Below, piece by piece: positions 15,563 to 24,058 of a DNA stretch of 26,069 bases (position 1 is its first letter; each line of letters opens with the position of its first letter). The DNA comes from CAZAPZ01 sp964487285 (GTDB lineage: Bacteria; Campylobacterota_A; Desulfurellia; JAADFJ01), in the NCBI GenBank assembly GCA_964487285.1, contig CAZAPZ010000010.1:1-26069 (forward strand), read 5' to 3'. The position numbers and the translations under genes are program-made. The notes beneath the pieces were generated by a model that was not told the DNA's origin, searched no databases, and saw only the letters and a list, made by a program, of their open reading frames with translations.

Positions 15563-16447
15563 CTAAATAAAATATCTTAAAGTTATAATAATACCAACAG
15601 TTATAGCTGTTATCAAAAAAATTGCAATGGCTGCGATCTTGCGATCGCTTCTAATATCTATTGCGCTGCAAGCATCGGCTACGGAAGATTTTTTTATGAT
15701 CTTTTCACCTTTTGAATACGCTATTGTAAGCGCCATTCTCATAATGCTATTTATAACTCGCGGAATTCCACCACTATTCCGATAAACCGCCTTCAAGGCA
15801 GAATTTTTTATCAAAATTGCCCCGCCCGCTTTTGAAGTTCTATATCTTATATATTCAACCGTTTGAACTTTGTTAAACGGTTTTAATTTGCACCTTATCG
15901 TGATTCTCTGATTAAGCTGCCTATTCTGCTTTCTCACCATATTCTCCAGTTCTTCCTGACCGGATAAAATTATCTGCAGCGGTTTTTCGCGATCTGTTTC
16001 AATGTTGGAAAGGAGTCGCACCTGCTCAAGCGAATCGGGTGAAAGACTTTGCGCTTCATCAATTATCAAGATCAATTTTCGATCGGTCTGCGCTAATTTT
16101 AAGAGATGATTTTGCAGAATAGTTAAATTCTCATTTGCAGAATTTCCGTTCTCTATCTGAATATCACTCAATATAGCACCAATCAACTCATCTGGTTTTA
16201 GCATGGGAGAAACAATAACCGAGCTTTCCCAATTGGTAGGAATTTCCCGTAAAAGCTGTTTTATGACTGTTGTTTTGCCAACCCCGGGTATTCCGGTTAA
16301 AAGAACAAACCCATCGCCATTTTTAAGAGAAAATCTAAGCAGTTCCATTGCCATCTTATGAGATTCCGAAGGAAAAAAATAATCCAAGTCTATTGTCAGC
16401 CGAAATGGCTCATCAGTTAAACCGAAAAACGCTGTTTTCCTCTCCAT
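15563..16447 (-). CDS. mshM: ExeA/MshM-like AAA ATPase with C-terminal membrane helix
   Basis: The protein (294 residues from ATG 16447) has an AAA/ExeA-type ATPase domain. Features are the ExeA-like start FFGLTDEPFRLTIDLDYFFPS, Walker A GIPGVGKTT (52-60), Walker B LILIIDEAQ (125-133), a sensor stretch QIILSGQEEL and the LNQRI/GGIPRVIN motifs of the family. A single transmembrane helix follows (~271-291), leaving no room for a peptidoglycan-binding domain like that of full ExeA. The upstream GTG at 16453 is possible, but AAGGTG would then be the start region instead of a good Shine-Dalgarno for 16447. MshM/ExeA ATPases help assemble the secretin or pilus in the envelope. Confidence 0.82.
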   Translation of the reverse strand: MERKTAFFGLTDEPFRLTIDLDYFFPSESHKMAMELLRFSLKNGDGFVLLTGIPGVGKTTVIKQLLREIPTNWESSVIVSPMLKPDELIGAILSDIQIENGNSANENLTILQNHLLKLAQTDRKLILIIDEAQSLSPDSLEQVRLLSNIETDREKPLQIILSGQEELENMVRKQNRQLNQRITIRCKLKPFNKVQTVEYIRYRTSKAGGAILIKNSALKAVYRNSGGIPRVINSIMRMALTIAYSKGEKIIKKSSVADACSAIDIRSDRKIAAIAIFLITAITVGIIITLRYFI

Positions 16448-16476
16448 AATCACCTTTTTATATGGTATCGCTTTGA

Positions 16477-17001
16477 CTATGATCTCTTGGCCGGTTTATC
16501 ATAGTTGACAAATAAATGTTCTATCTCCTTGATAGCCTCCAGTTCAAAAGGATTAAGCATCAATGATTTCTGAAGATGCTCAACGGCATTGCCATATTCA
16601 CCTAATCTTCGGTATATTTTTCCAAGAAACATTTCCGCTTCCGGAAAATCATGATTTAATTTAACTGCCAATTCAAGATCATTCTTAAAAAGCTCACTCA
16701 TAGTAGATGATATAGCCGGAAGCCAGCTTTCAGATTCTGTGTCATCGGAATCTTTAGTCTCATCACCGTAAAGATATTGTAATACTTTATCAAGTTCAGC
16801 GTCATTCGCAACTACAGAATAGCGCATAAGACGTGTTGCATTTTGGGGATTCCTGTACGAGGTATCTGAAATTGTATAACCGATTAGAGCAAGCTTATCA
16901 TCGGGTTTAAGTGTGAGACACGCAATGAATCCACCTTTCGCTTTCTCAACATTACCGCTAAAAAAATTCTCCAAAGCTTTATCAAGCAACATATCAAACA
17001 T
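16477..17001 (-). CDS. TPR-containing protein upstream of the pilus ATPase
   Basis: I do not recognise a specific family for this 174-residue protein. It has no signal peptide or membrane helix. A clear TPR pair lies at the C-terminus (~115-165: EAEMFLGKIYRRLGEYGNAVEHLQKSLMLNPFELEAI), and a first TPR-like repeat at ~5-40 (KALENFFSGNVEKAKGGFIACLTLKPDDKLAL). An acidic stretch (ETKDSDDTESES, ~81-92) lies between them. It sits 9 bases after acyP and 29 before the MshM-like ATPase, so it may be a cytoplasmic scaffold of the pilus block. The name FimV/MshN-like would be a guess. Confidence 0.6.
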   Translation of the reverse strand: MFDMLLDKALENFFSGNVEKAKGGFIACLTLKPDDKLALIGYTISDTSYRNPQNATRLMRYSVVANDAELDKVLQYLYGDETKDSDDTESESWLPAISSTMSELFKNDLELAVKLNHDFPEAEMFLGKIYRRLGEYGNAVEHLQKSLMLNPFELEAIKEIEHLFVNYDKPAKRS

Positions 17002-17010
17002 AAAAATATC

Positions 17011-17289
17011 CTAATATTTTATTATAAAATCTACAGATCCATCAGAAGACATCTCTTCGGTTACAATTTTCTCAACCTTTGCGTTTCGAGGACCTTGATA
17101 GCACGCTTTTATGACCTCATTTATATCATCAATATCTCCAACAAGCAATGCTTCAACGCTCAAATCATAAACATTTTTTACCCAGCCGCTTAGATTATGG
17201 TTTCTTGCTTTCATCACAAGCCAGTTTCTATATCCAACCGCCTGAACATGTCCAAAAATGTTAAGCTTGACAGCTTGTCTCTTATTCAA
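17011..17289 (-). CDS. acyP: Acylphosphatase
   Basis: The 92-residue protein has the small acylphosphatase fold. The phosphate-binding loop FGHVQAVGYRNW contains the catalytic Arg21, and the stretch LSGWVKN contains Asn39, matching Arg23 and Asn41 of the human enzyme. It hydrolyses carboxyl-phosphate bonds such as those of acetyl or carbamoyl phosphate; its cellular role is usually unclear. The start is TTG at 17287-17289, overlapping the gpmI stop by 8 bases; no ATG or GTG is available before the conserved core. The gene follows gpmI, which may be coincidence or a link to phosphoglycerate metabolism. Confidence 0.88.
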   Translation of the reverse strand: MNKRQAVKLNIFGHVQAVGYRNWLVMKARNHNLSGWVKNVYDLSVEALLVGDIDDINEVIKACYQGPRNAKVEKIVTEEMSSDGSVDFIIKY

Positions 17290-18811
17290 TGAGCGATTCT
17301 TTCATCTCTTTGGGTTTTTCTATGCCAATGAGATCAAGGATTGTAGCCGCAATAGAAGATAGGCCAAAATCACCTTTTTTCAGGTGAATAATGCGATTTG
17401 ATTTCCCGCAGATAACAAAATAAACAGGATTGGTGGTATGTGCAGTCATAGGATTACCGTTTTTATCAATCTCTTCTTCTACATTGCCATGATCGGCTGT
17501 TATTATCATAGCAAAATCAGTTGCTGCTGCGGTATCATAAAGTTTATTTACTGAGTTGTCTATTGTTTTCATGGCAGAAATCGCAGCACTTAAAATCGCA
17601 GTATGTCCAACCATGTCTCCATTTGCAAAATTTACAACAATAAAAGCATATTTGCCGCTTTTCATAGCGTCAATAACATTTTGCGTAATTTTATCGGCAC
17701 TCATTTGCGGTGCTAAATCATAGGTTGCCACTTTTGGCGATGGTATAATAATTCTATCTTCACCAGGAAAAGGATCTTCTCTGCCGCCGCTGAAAAAGAA
17801 AGTGACATGGGCATATTTCTCAGTCTCGGCTATATGAAGCTGCCGCAAGCCATTCTTCGATATCACTTCAGAAATAGAGTTATTTACATCAGAAGGCAAA
17901 AATGCAACCGGAATATCAAGATTGCTGTCATATTCAGCCATACAAGAAAACTTTACCACAGGCTTTTTATCTCTTGAAAATTCTGAAAAGCCGTCACTCA
18001 CAAAAGCCCTCGTTAGCTGTCTTGCCCTGTCACCTCTAAAATTCATAAATATTACCGAATCATTATCCTCGATCAATTTAACGGGCTTGCCATTTTCAGT
18101 AATAATTGTTGGGATCACAAATTCATCGGTTATGCCGTCTGCGTAAGACTTTTTAATAGCTGATATCGGATCAGACGACAAAATTCCTTTGCCGGAGACA
18201 AGCGCATCGTATGTTAACTTTATTCTGTCCCATCTTTTATCTCTATCCATAGCATAATATCTTCCATGAATATCGGCAATTTTTCCAATTCCTATCTGTT
18301 TTATTTTATCTAATAATTCAGATAGATAATTAACTCCGCTCTTAGGCGGTGTATCTCTTCCGTCCATAAACGGATGAATAAACAAGTTTTTGATGCCTTT
18401 TGATTTCGCAAGTTCCATCAAAGCGTAGAGATGAACATTGCTGCTATGCACTCCTCCGTCAGATAGAAGCCCCATAATATGAAGGGCACTGTTGTTCTTT
18501 TTTGCATAATTGACCGCATCTACCAAAACACTATTTTTAAAGAAATCGCCCTCTGTAATAGCTTTATTTATTCTATATAGATCTTGCAAAATTATTCTTC
18601 CGCTGCCTATTGTCATATGTCCCACTTCTGAATTTCCCATCTGACCATCAGGAAGTCCAACGGCAGCTCCGGATGCATTTAACAATCTATTAGGGCACTC
18701 ATCAAGAATGCGGTTAAAATTTCTCATTCCCGATAACTTCACGGCATTACCTACACTATTTTCTCTGTATCCAACTCCATCCGTTATGACAAGTAGTACC
18801 TTTTCCATCAT
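17282..18811 (-). CDS. gpmI: 2,3-bisphosphoglycerate-independent phosphoglycerate mutase
   Basis: The 509-residue protein is full-length iPGM of the alkaline phosphatase superfamily. It carries LLVITDGVGY (metal Asp11), MGNSEVGHMTIGSGR (59-73) with the phosphoserine Ser61, HPFMDGRDTPP, FMNFRGDRARQLTRAF and ITADHGNVEEE near the C-terminus. It interconverts 3- and 2-phosphoglycerate with Mn2+ and no bisphosphoglycerate. A GGAGCGG Shine-Dalgarno precedes ATG 18811, and a second in-frame ATG follows at once (MME). The 83-base gap before it, the largest inside the long - strand run apart from the one before hisS, may hold its own promoter. Confidence 0.95.
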   Translation of the reverse strand: MMEKVLLVITDGVGYRENSVGNAVKLSGMRNFNRILDECPNRLLNASGAAVGLPDGQMGNSEVGHMTIGSGRIILQDLYRINKAITEGDFFKNSVLVDAVNYAKKNNSALHIMGLLSDGGVHSSNVHLYALMELAKSKGIKNLFIHPFMDGRDTPPKSGVNYLSELLDKIKQIGIGKIADIHGRYYAMDRDKRWDRIKLTYDALVSGKGILSSDPISAIKKSYADGITDEFVIPTIITENGKPVKLIEDNDSVIFMNFRGDRARQLTRAFVSDGFSEFSRDKKPVVKFSCMAEYDSNLDIPVAFLPSDVNNSISEVISKNGLRQLHIAETEKYAHVTFFFSGGREDPFPGEDRIIIPSPKVATYDLAPQMSADKITQNVIDAMKSGKYAFIVVNFANGDMVGHTAILSAAISAMKTIDNSVNKLYDTAAATDFAMIITADHGNVEEEIDKNGNPMTAHTTNPVYFVICGKSNRIIHLKKGDFGLSSIAATILDLIGIEKPKEMKESLIE

Positions 18812-18843
18812 TAATTCCGCTCCATAAGCAGCTATTTTCTTTG

Positions 18844-18849
18844 ATTATA
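18844..18849 (-). promoter_or_regulatory. Possible -10 element upstream of gpmI
   Basis: ATTATA on the + strand reads TATAAT on the - strand, 33 bases before the gpmI start and in the gap after accD. No good -35 lies 16-18 bases upstream of it. In so AT-rich a genome a lone TATAAT is weak evidence; it may mark an internal promoter for the gpmI-to-trmB part of the run. Confidence 0.25.
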
Positions 18850-18894
18850 TTACTTAATATCTGACATTACGCATCTTAATTATTAAACACATTT

Positions 18895-19713
18895 TTACTC
18901 TACATGAATTAATATCTTCAAAATCTTTACAATCTCTTCTTTTAGCGATTTTCTTTCTACTATTTTATCCAAAAAACCATGTCCAAGCAAAAATTCCGAT
19001 CTCTGAAATCCATCGGGAAGCTTATGTCCTATAGTATCTTCAATTACCCTCGGACCTGCAAAACCAATTAAAGCCTTCGGCTCTGCAATGGCGATATCTC
19101 CTAACATTGCAAAAGATGCTGCAACGCCACCTGTTGTAGGATCTGTTAAAACGGAAATATACGGCATTCCTGTTTTAGCAAACATGGCAATTGCCGCAGC
19201 CGTTCTTGCCATCTGCAGCAAAGAGAGTGCACCCTCCTGCATTCTTGCACCGCCTGATGCTGAAACAATAATGAGCGGTCTTTTCTTGCGAGCTGCATAC
19301 TCAATGAGGCGAACAAGTTTTTCACCTGTAACATATCCCATACTTCCGCCCATAAATCTAAAATCAAATACCGCAAGAGCAATTCCCATACCTTCCATCT
19401 TTGCCGTTCCGGTAACAACGGATTCATTCATTTTGCACTTTGCTATCGTTTTTTCCAACCGCTCTTTATAGGGTATAAGATCGCTGAAGCCAAGAGGATC
19501 AAGTGATTTAAGTGATTTGTTCTGTTCCTTAAAGCTGCCGGCATCAATTAGCATATTGATTCTATCGGCAGCTTCCATCCTAAAATAATTACCGCATACA
19601 GGACATATTGATAAATTATCTATCAAATCATTATGATAAATAATTTCGCCGCAGTTCCTGCATTTATGCCATACAAGCTCCTTTTTTATCCTCTTTTTCT
19701 TAAAAAATACCAT
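18895..19713 (-). CDS. accD: Acetyl-CoA carboxylase carboxyltransferase subunit beta
   Basis: AccD (272 residues from ATG 19713) has the family's N-terminal zinc ribbon with Cys18, Cys21, Cys37 and Cys40 (KCRNC...CPVC). A crotonase-like domain follows with FRFMGGSMGYVTGEK, VSASGGARMQEG and TDPTTGGVAASFA. With AccA it carboxylates acetyl-CoA to malonyl-CoA for fatty acid synthesis. I prefer ATG 19713 to the upstream in-frame ATG 19755 because MVFFKKKRIK is the usual N-terminus and GGAAGG (19717-19722) precedes it. With this start it overlaps the pyrC end by 14 bases. accA is not in the window. Confidence 0.94.
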   Translation of the reverse strand: MVFFKKKRIKKELVWHKCRNCGEIIYHNDLIDNLSICPVCGNYFRMEAADRINMLIDAGSFKEQNKSLKSLDPLGFSDLIPYKERLEKTIAKCKMNESVVTGTAKMEGMGIALAVFDFRFMGGSMGYVTGEKLVRLIEYAARKKRPLIIVSASGGARMQEGALSLLQMARTAAAIAMFAKTGMPYISVLTDPTTGGVAASFAMLGDIAIAEPKALIGFAGPRVIEDTIGHKLPDGFQRSEFLLGHGFLDKIVERKSLKEEIVKILKILIHVE

Positions 19714-20974
19714 CGGCCTTCCTATAGCAAAATTTACCATCAAATAAAGTTGCAAGCACCTCTCCCGATAGTTCTTTTCCTATTAAAGGTGAGTTTTTGC
19801 CTTTGGACAAGAAAAACTTATCCGTCACCTTAATTTTTGACGGCTTAAAAACTACGAGATTGGCAGCTTCTCCTTTTTTGATGCAAGAAGGAGATAAACC
19901 TGCAATTTTAGCCGGCGACACAATCATTTTATAAAGCAAACTCATAAAACTCATTTTACCATCTTTAACAAGTTTTGTAAACAAAAGAGGTAATGCGGTT
20001 TCTATTCCACTTATTCCAAACGAAGCATCCTGAAAGCTCTTTTCTTTTAGATCGGCAGCATGGGGCGCATGATCGGTTGCAATCGCATCAATATCGCCTG
20101 CAACAAGCGCATTTATCAGATAGCTTCTATCTGATGCCGATGCAAGAGGAGGATTTACTTTCGTATTTGTATCATATTGTCCTATATCTTCATCTATAAA
20201 TGAAAGATGATGCGGCGTTACTTCGCAAGTAACAGCCACGCCATCGGATTTAGCGTCTTTTATCAGCTCTATCGATCTTCTGCAGCTTATATGACAAAAA
20301 TGGATTCTTGCTCCTGTCTCTCTTGCAATCTCAAGATCTCGGGCAATCATAGACGATTCGGACGATGACGGAATACCGTTTAAACCCAGCCTTGCCGATA
20401 CGCCTCCCTCTCTCATAACACCGTCTGAGGAGAGCGATCTATCTTCTTCATGTAAAAACAGCGGCATATCGATAGATTCGGCAATCATCATAGCACGCCT
20501 GAGAAGTCCTGCATCGTAAACAGGATTGCCGTCGTCCGAATATGCGATAGCACCTTCATCCTTAAGACTATACATGTCGGAAAGCTGTTTTCCTTTTAAA
20601 CCTGCCGATATTGCGCCTATTGGCAGCACTCTGCACCTTTGATGCTCCACTTTATATTTCAAATATCCCATAACTAATGCAGAATCGTTTGCCGGATTGC
20701 TATTAGGCATTGCGCAGATTGTTCCATAACCTCCATGTGAAGCTGCAGCAATACAAGTAGAAATAGTCTCAGATGATTCGTATCCGGGTTCACGCATGTG
20801 TGTATGAAGATCAAACAGCGATGGAAAAATATAACAACCGGCAAGATCTAATCTACTGTCGGATTTCAGATTGCCCGTTTCATATATTTTGCCGTTTTTT
20901 ATGGCAATATCAGTCTTGTCTTCAAAATTGGTCAAGGGATCTATCACGGTAGCGTTTTTTAATATTAGTTCCAT
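19700..20974 (-). CDS. pyrC: Dihydroorotase, class I
   Basis: The 424-residue amidohydrolase matches class I dihydroorotase. It shows FDLHTHMREPG (metal ligands His57 and His59), SDDG with bridging Asp148, FLHEED (His175), FCHIS (His228), VTPHHL and ATDHAPH (catalytic Asp301). It cyclises carbamoyl-aspartate to dihydroorotate in pyrimidine synthesis. The metal residues are complete, so it is probably an active enzyme and not one of the inactive partners found with aspartate transcarbamoylase. The first metal motif reads DLHTHM rather than DxHVHL, a mild variation. Its ATG follows the gatB stop with no gap. Confidence 0.93.
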   Translation of the reverse strand: MELILKNATVIDPLTNFEDKTDIAIKNGKIYETGNLKSDSRLDLAGCYIFPSLFDLHTHMREPGYESSETISTCIAAASHGGYGTICAMPNSNPANDSALVMGYLKYKVEHQRCRVLPIGAISAGLKGKQLSDMYSLKDEGAIAYSDDGNPVYDAGLLRRAMMIAESIDMPLFLHEEDRSLSSDGVMREGGVSARLGLNGIPSSSESSMIARDLEIARETGARIHFCHISCRRSIELIKDAKSDGVAVTCEVTPHHLSFIDEDIGQYDTNTKVNPPLASASDRSYLINALVAGDIDAIATDHAPHAADLKEKSFQDASFGISGIETALPLLFTKLVKDGKMSFMSLLYKMIVSPAKIAGLSPSCIKKGEAANLVVFKPSKIKVTDKFFLSKGKNSPLIGKELSGEVLATLFDGKFCYRKADGIF

Positions 20975-22393
20975 TTATTCATTCAATTTTTTTAAAAGCA
21001 GTTCATTTACAAGTTTTGGATTGGCATTTCCTTTTGTTTCTTTCATAACCTGACCAACAAAAAAACCCAAAACTTTCGTTTTACCGGCTTTGAATTTGTC
21101 AATATTTTGAGGTGAAGATTTTATTACCTTGTCGATAATTTTTTCAAGCACACCGATATCAGAAAGCTGCATCATTCCTTTTGCCTTGATTATACTATCG
21201 GGATCATCTTTAGTTTCTTGCATTATAGGCAAAAGCTGCTTGGCTATCTTGATAGATATCGTGCCTTCATCTATCAGGTTGGATATTTTTGCGAGATATG
21301 ACGGTTTAATCTCCGAAATGCCTGCCTCACCTACTTTTGTAATAGCAAGCAGCTCTGTAGTAATAATGTGAGCCATCTGTGCACTGTTTTTACCATATTT
21401 GCAGCACTCTTCATAATAATTAGCCAAATTCAGTGAACCGGTTAAAACATCTGCGTCATATTCTGTTAGTCCATATTGCTCGACAAATCTCTTGCATTTT
21501 TCAGCCGGAAGCTCTGGCATTGCCTCTCTCATTTCCTTAATCCAAGCATCCGAAATATTTAAAAGCGGTAAATCCGGTTCCGGAAAATAGCGATATTCAA
21601 AGGAATCTTCCTTGCTTCGCATAGAATATGTAACCGATTCATGGGTATTAAAAAGTCTCGTCTCCTGAACAATGGGTTCATTATTTATAATCATCTCTTT
21701 TTGTCTTTTTATTTCAAACTTCAAAGCTTTTTCAACATGTTTGAACGAATTAATATTCTTTATCTCAACCTTTCTTCCAAGCTTATCCGAAGATCTATGC
21801 TTAAGTGATATGTTTGCATCGCATCTCAAGGATCCCTCTTCCATATTGCCGTCGGATATTCCAAGATATCTAACAAGCTGTCTGATTTTTTTAAGGTACT
21901 CTGATGCTTCTTCGGGAGTTTTAATATCAGGTTCCGTAACTATCTCAAGAAGCGGAACACTTGCTCTATTCAGATCAATATAGCTATGATTATCCGATCC
22001 TGCACCATGTTTATTTTTGCCTGCATCTTCTTCAAGATGGATTCTGGTAAGATGAATAACATTTCCATTTGAAAGTTCAACCTCTCCTCCTGTAAAAGCG
22101 GGATATTCGTATTGACTTATCTGGTATCCTTTAGGAAGATCGGGATAAAAATACTGCTTTCTGTCAAATCGGGATTGTTTATTAATTTTGCAGCCTACGG
22201 CAAGCGCTAATTTAATTCCATATTTAACGGCTTTTCCATTAATTGCAGGAAGCGCTCCCGGCAATGCAAGACATACGGGGCAAGTGTGCATATTAGATTC
22301 TGCACCATATTCGGTACTGCACGAACAAAACATTTTTGTATTTGTGGAAAGCTCTATATGAGTCTCCAATCCTATTACGGTTTCTAATTCCAT
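20975..22393 (-). CDS. gatB: Asp-tRNA(Asn)/Glu-tRNA(Gln) amidotransferase subunit B
   Basis: The 472-residue protein is full-length GatB. Motifs include ETVIGLETHIEL, zinc-site cysteines (FCSCS, CPVC), FDRKQYFYPDLPKGYQISQ, IHLEEDAGK, SVPLLEIVTEPD and EYRYFPEPDLP, with a C-terminal YqeY-like/GatB tail (~325-472). GatB holds the kinase and tRNA-binding parts of GatCAB, which turns Asp-tRNA-Asn (or Glu-tRNA-Gln) into the amide using glutamine via GatA. gatA and gatC are not in the window. The AspRS encoded here looks non-discriminating, so the Asn route is likely. AGGAGG lies 12 bases before ATG 22393, with AGG closer in. Confidence 0.95.
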   Translation of the reverse strand: MELETVIGLETHIELSTNTKMFCSCSTEYGAESNMHTCPVCLALPGALPAINGKAVKYGIKLALAVGCKINKQSRFDRKQYFYPDLPKGYQISQYEYPAFTGGEVELSNGNVIHLTRIHLEEDAGKNKHGAGSDNHSYIDLNRASVPLLEIVTEPDIKTPEEASEYLKKIRQLVRYLGISDGNMEEGSLRCDANISLKHRSSDKLGRKVEIKNINSFKHVEKALKFEIKRQKEMIINNEPIVQETRLFNTHESVTYSMRSKEDSFEYRYFPEPDLPLLNISDAWIKEMREAMPELPAEKCKRFVEQYGLTEYDADVLTGSLNLANYYEECCKYGKNSAQMAHIITTELLAITKVGEAGISEIKPSYLAKISNLIDEGTISIKIAKQLLPIMQETKDDPDSIIKAKGMMQLSDIGVLEKIIDKVIKSSPQNIDKFKAGKTKVLGFFVGQVMKETKGNANPKLVNELLLKKLNE

Positions 22394-22416
22394 TTTAACC
22401 TATCGCCTCCTATTCT

Positions 22417-23067
22417 TCATGGCACGATCATATATTGATTAGTATCAAATTCATCATCTTTTATACAAACTTTATTTTCTTTAATTTCCAACCTGCCGCC
22501 AATTAACAGTTCTACTGCTTTTGGATATATTATATGCTCTTTTTTAAGTATTCTTGCGGCTAATGAATCAGCCGTATCATCTGTTTTCACCGGAACTGCA
22601 GCCTGAATAATTATGGGACCCCCGTCTAAGTCGTTTGTTACAAAATGAACGGTGCAGCCAGTTATTTTAACACCTGCATCAATGGCCTGTTTTTGGGCAT
22701 TAAGTCCTTTAAAAGACGGTAGCAGTGCAGGATGAATGTTTAATATTCTATCTTTGTATCTATCAACAAAACTATTTGAAGCTATATGCATAAATCCGGC
22801 AAGAATCACATAATCAGCATTTTTCTTACTAAGCAGCAAAGCCGCATCACTCGCAAACTGTTCCCTGCTATTATGAATTATTACATCTGTTTCTATTCCA
22901 AACCGTTTTGCAATAGACAATCCGGCTGCTGAAAAGTTGTCACTTACAACTATGGCATCGCAATTGATTATTCCGTTCTTGATATTCTCAAGAATAGCAG
23001 ACATATTGCTTCCACGCCCTGAAATAAAAATGGCTATTTTTTTATGCAATTTCCACACCTTCACCAT
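22417..23067 (-). CDS. purN: Phosphoribosylglycinamide formyltransferase
   Basis: PurN moves a formyl group from 10-formyl-THF to GAR in purine synthesis. The 216-residue protein shows FISGRGSNM, LAGFMHIAS, ILNIHPALLPSFKG (Asn110, His112), ITGCTVHFV and DLDGGPII (Asp148); these match the Asn106/His108/Asp144 catalytic set of E. coli. The start is uncertain: ATG 23067 overlaps purM by 26 bases, while a TTG at 23049 (giving MHKKIAIF) would overlap by 8 and remove an odd leader. It follows purM, its frequent partner. Confidence 0.94.
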   Translation of the reverse strand: MVKVWKLHKKIAIFISGRGSNMSAILENIKNGIINCDAIVVSDNFSAAGLSIAKRFGIETDVIIHNSREQFASDAALLLSKKNADYVILAGFMHIASNSFVDRYKDRILNIHPALLPSFKGLNAQKQAIDAGVKITGCTVHFVTNDLDGGPIIIQAAVPVKTDDTADSLAARILKKEHIIYPKAVELLIGGRLEIKENKVCIKDDEFDTNQYMIVP

Positions 23068-24058
23068 CGGTTATGAAACCGCACTTAAAACTATTGATTC
23101 CTTCGGCATTAATATGCTTTATAACATCATCAGCATCCGACTCGCCGGCGATCAAAACCATACCGACACCCATATTCCATGTTGAATAAAGTTCATTATC
23201 ATCCATACCGCTTAGTTTAGAAAGCCATGAAAAAATCGCCTGCTTCGGAATACTGGATCTGTTTATAACAGCTTTCCAGCCTTCAAGCACCCTTCCGATA
23301 TTATCAAAGATTCCTCCGCCTGTTATATGGCAGATTGCATGAATATCAAACCTTAAAATAGTCTGAATCGCCTTTGTATATATGATTGTAGGCCTCAACA
23401 GTTCTTCACCGATAGATGACGAAAAATCCGTCTCATACAATGACAGATCTATTTTATTGTCCTTGATCAGCTTTCTTATGAGGCTGTAGCCGTTGCTATG
23501 AACTCCATTTGATTGCAATCCGATAACAATATCGCCGGACTTTATCTTTTTGCCGTCTATAATTTTGTTTTTTTCCACCCATCCGGTTGCAAATCCTGCA
23601 AGATCATACTCATTTTTAGGGTAAGAGCCTGGCATCTCAGCAGTCTCTCCTCCTATCAAACTCATTTGAGCTAAACCGCATCCTTTCTTTATTCCTTTGA
23701 TAATATTCTTAAAAATATCCTCTTTAAGCGTTCCTGATGCAATATAATCGAGAAAATAAAGAGGTGTTGCGCCCACTGCGACAAGGTCGTTGGCACTCAT
23801 GGCAACCAGATCAATTCCGATGGTATCATGCTTATCGAGCATAAATGCTATCTTGAGTTTTGTTCCAACTCCATCCGTACAGCTTACAATACAAGGATTT
23901 TTGCCTATATCGCTTAAATCATAAATTGAGGCAAATCCGCCTATTCCAGTTAACACACGTTTATCTGTCGTCTTCAAATCGTTTTTTAAAAACAGGGCAA
24001 GTTTATTTGCAAGTTCGACATTAACACCCGAATTCAAATATTTTGATTGTTTTATCAT
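23042..24058 (-). CDS. purM: Phosphoribosylformylglycinamidine cyclo-ligase (AIR synthetase)
   Basis: The 338-residue protein has the usual PurM length and motifs: TDGVGTKLKIA, MSANDLVAVGATPLYFLDYIA, LIGGETAEMPG, GLQSNGVHSNGYSLIRK and HITGGGIFDNIGRVL. It closes the imidazole ring of purines with ATP, turning FGAM into AIR. Its ATG overlaps the stop of the transporter gene upstream (ATGA), and purN follows directly. Confidence 0.96.
   Translation of the reverse strand: MIKQSKYLNSGVNVELANKLALFLKNDLKTTDKRVLTGIGGFASIYDLSDIGKNPCIVSCTDGVGTKLKIAFMLDKHDTIGIDLVAMSANDLVAVGATPLYFLDYIASGTLKEDIFKNIIKGIKKGCGLAQMSLIGGETAEMPGSYPKNEYDLAGFATGWVEKNKIIDGKKIKSGDIVIGLQSNGVHSNGYSLIRKLIKDNKIDLSLYETDFSSSIGEELLRPTIIYTKAIQTILRFDIHAICHITGGGIFDNIGRVLEGWKAVINRSSIPKQAIFSWLSKLSGMDDNELYSTWNMGVGMVLIAGESDADDVIKHINAEGINSFKCGFITDGEGVEIA

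Noticed and set aside
19714..19755. Longer AccD with 14 extra N-terminal residues
   Set aside because: The extension lies fully inside pyrC, and the inner ATG 19713 has a good Shine-Dalgarno and the family's normal N-terminus.
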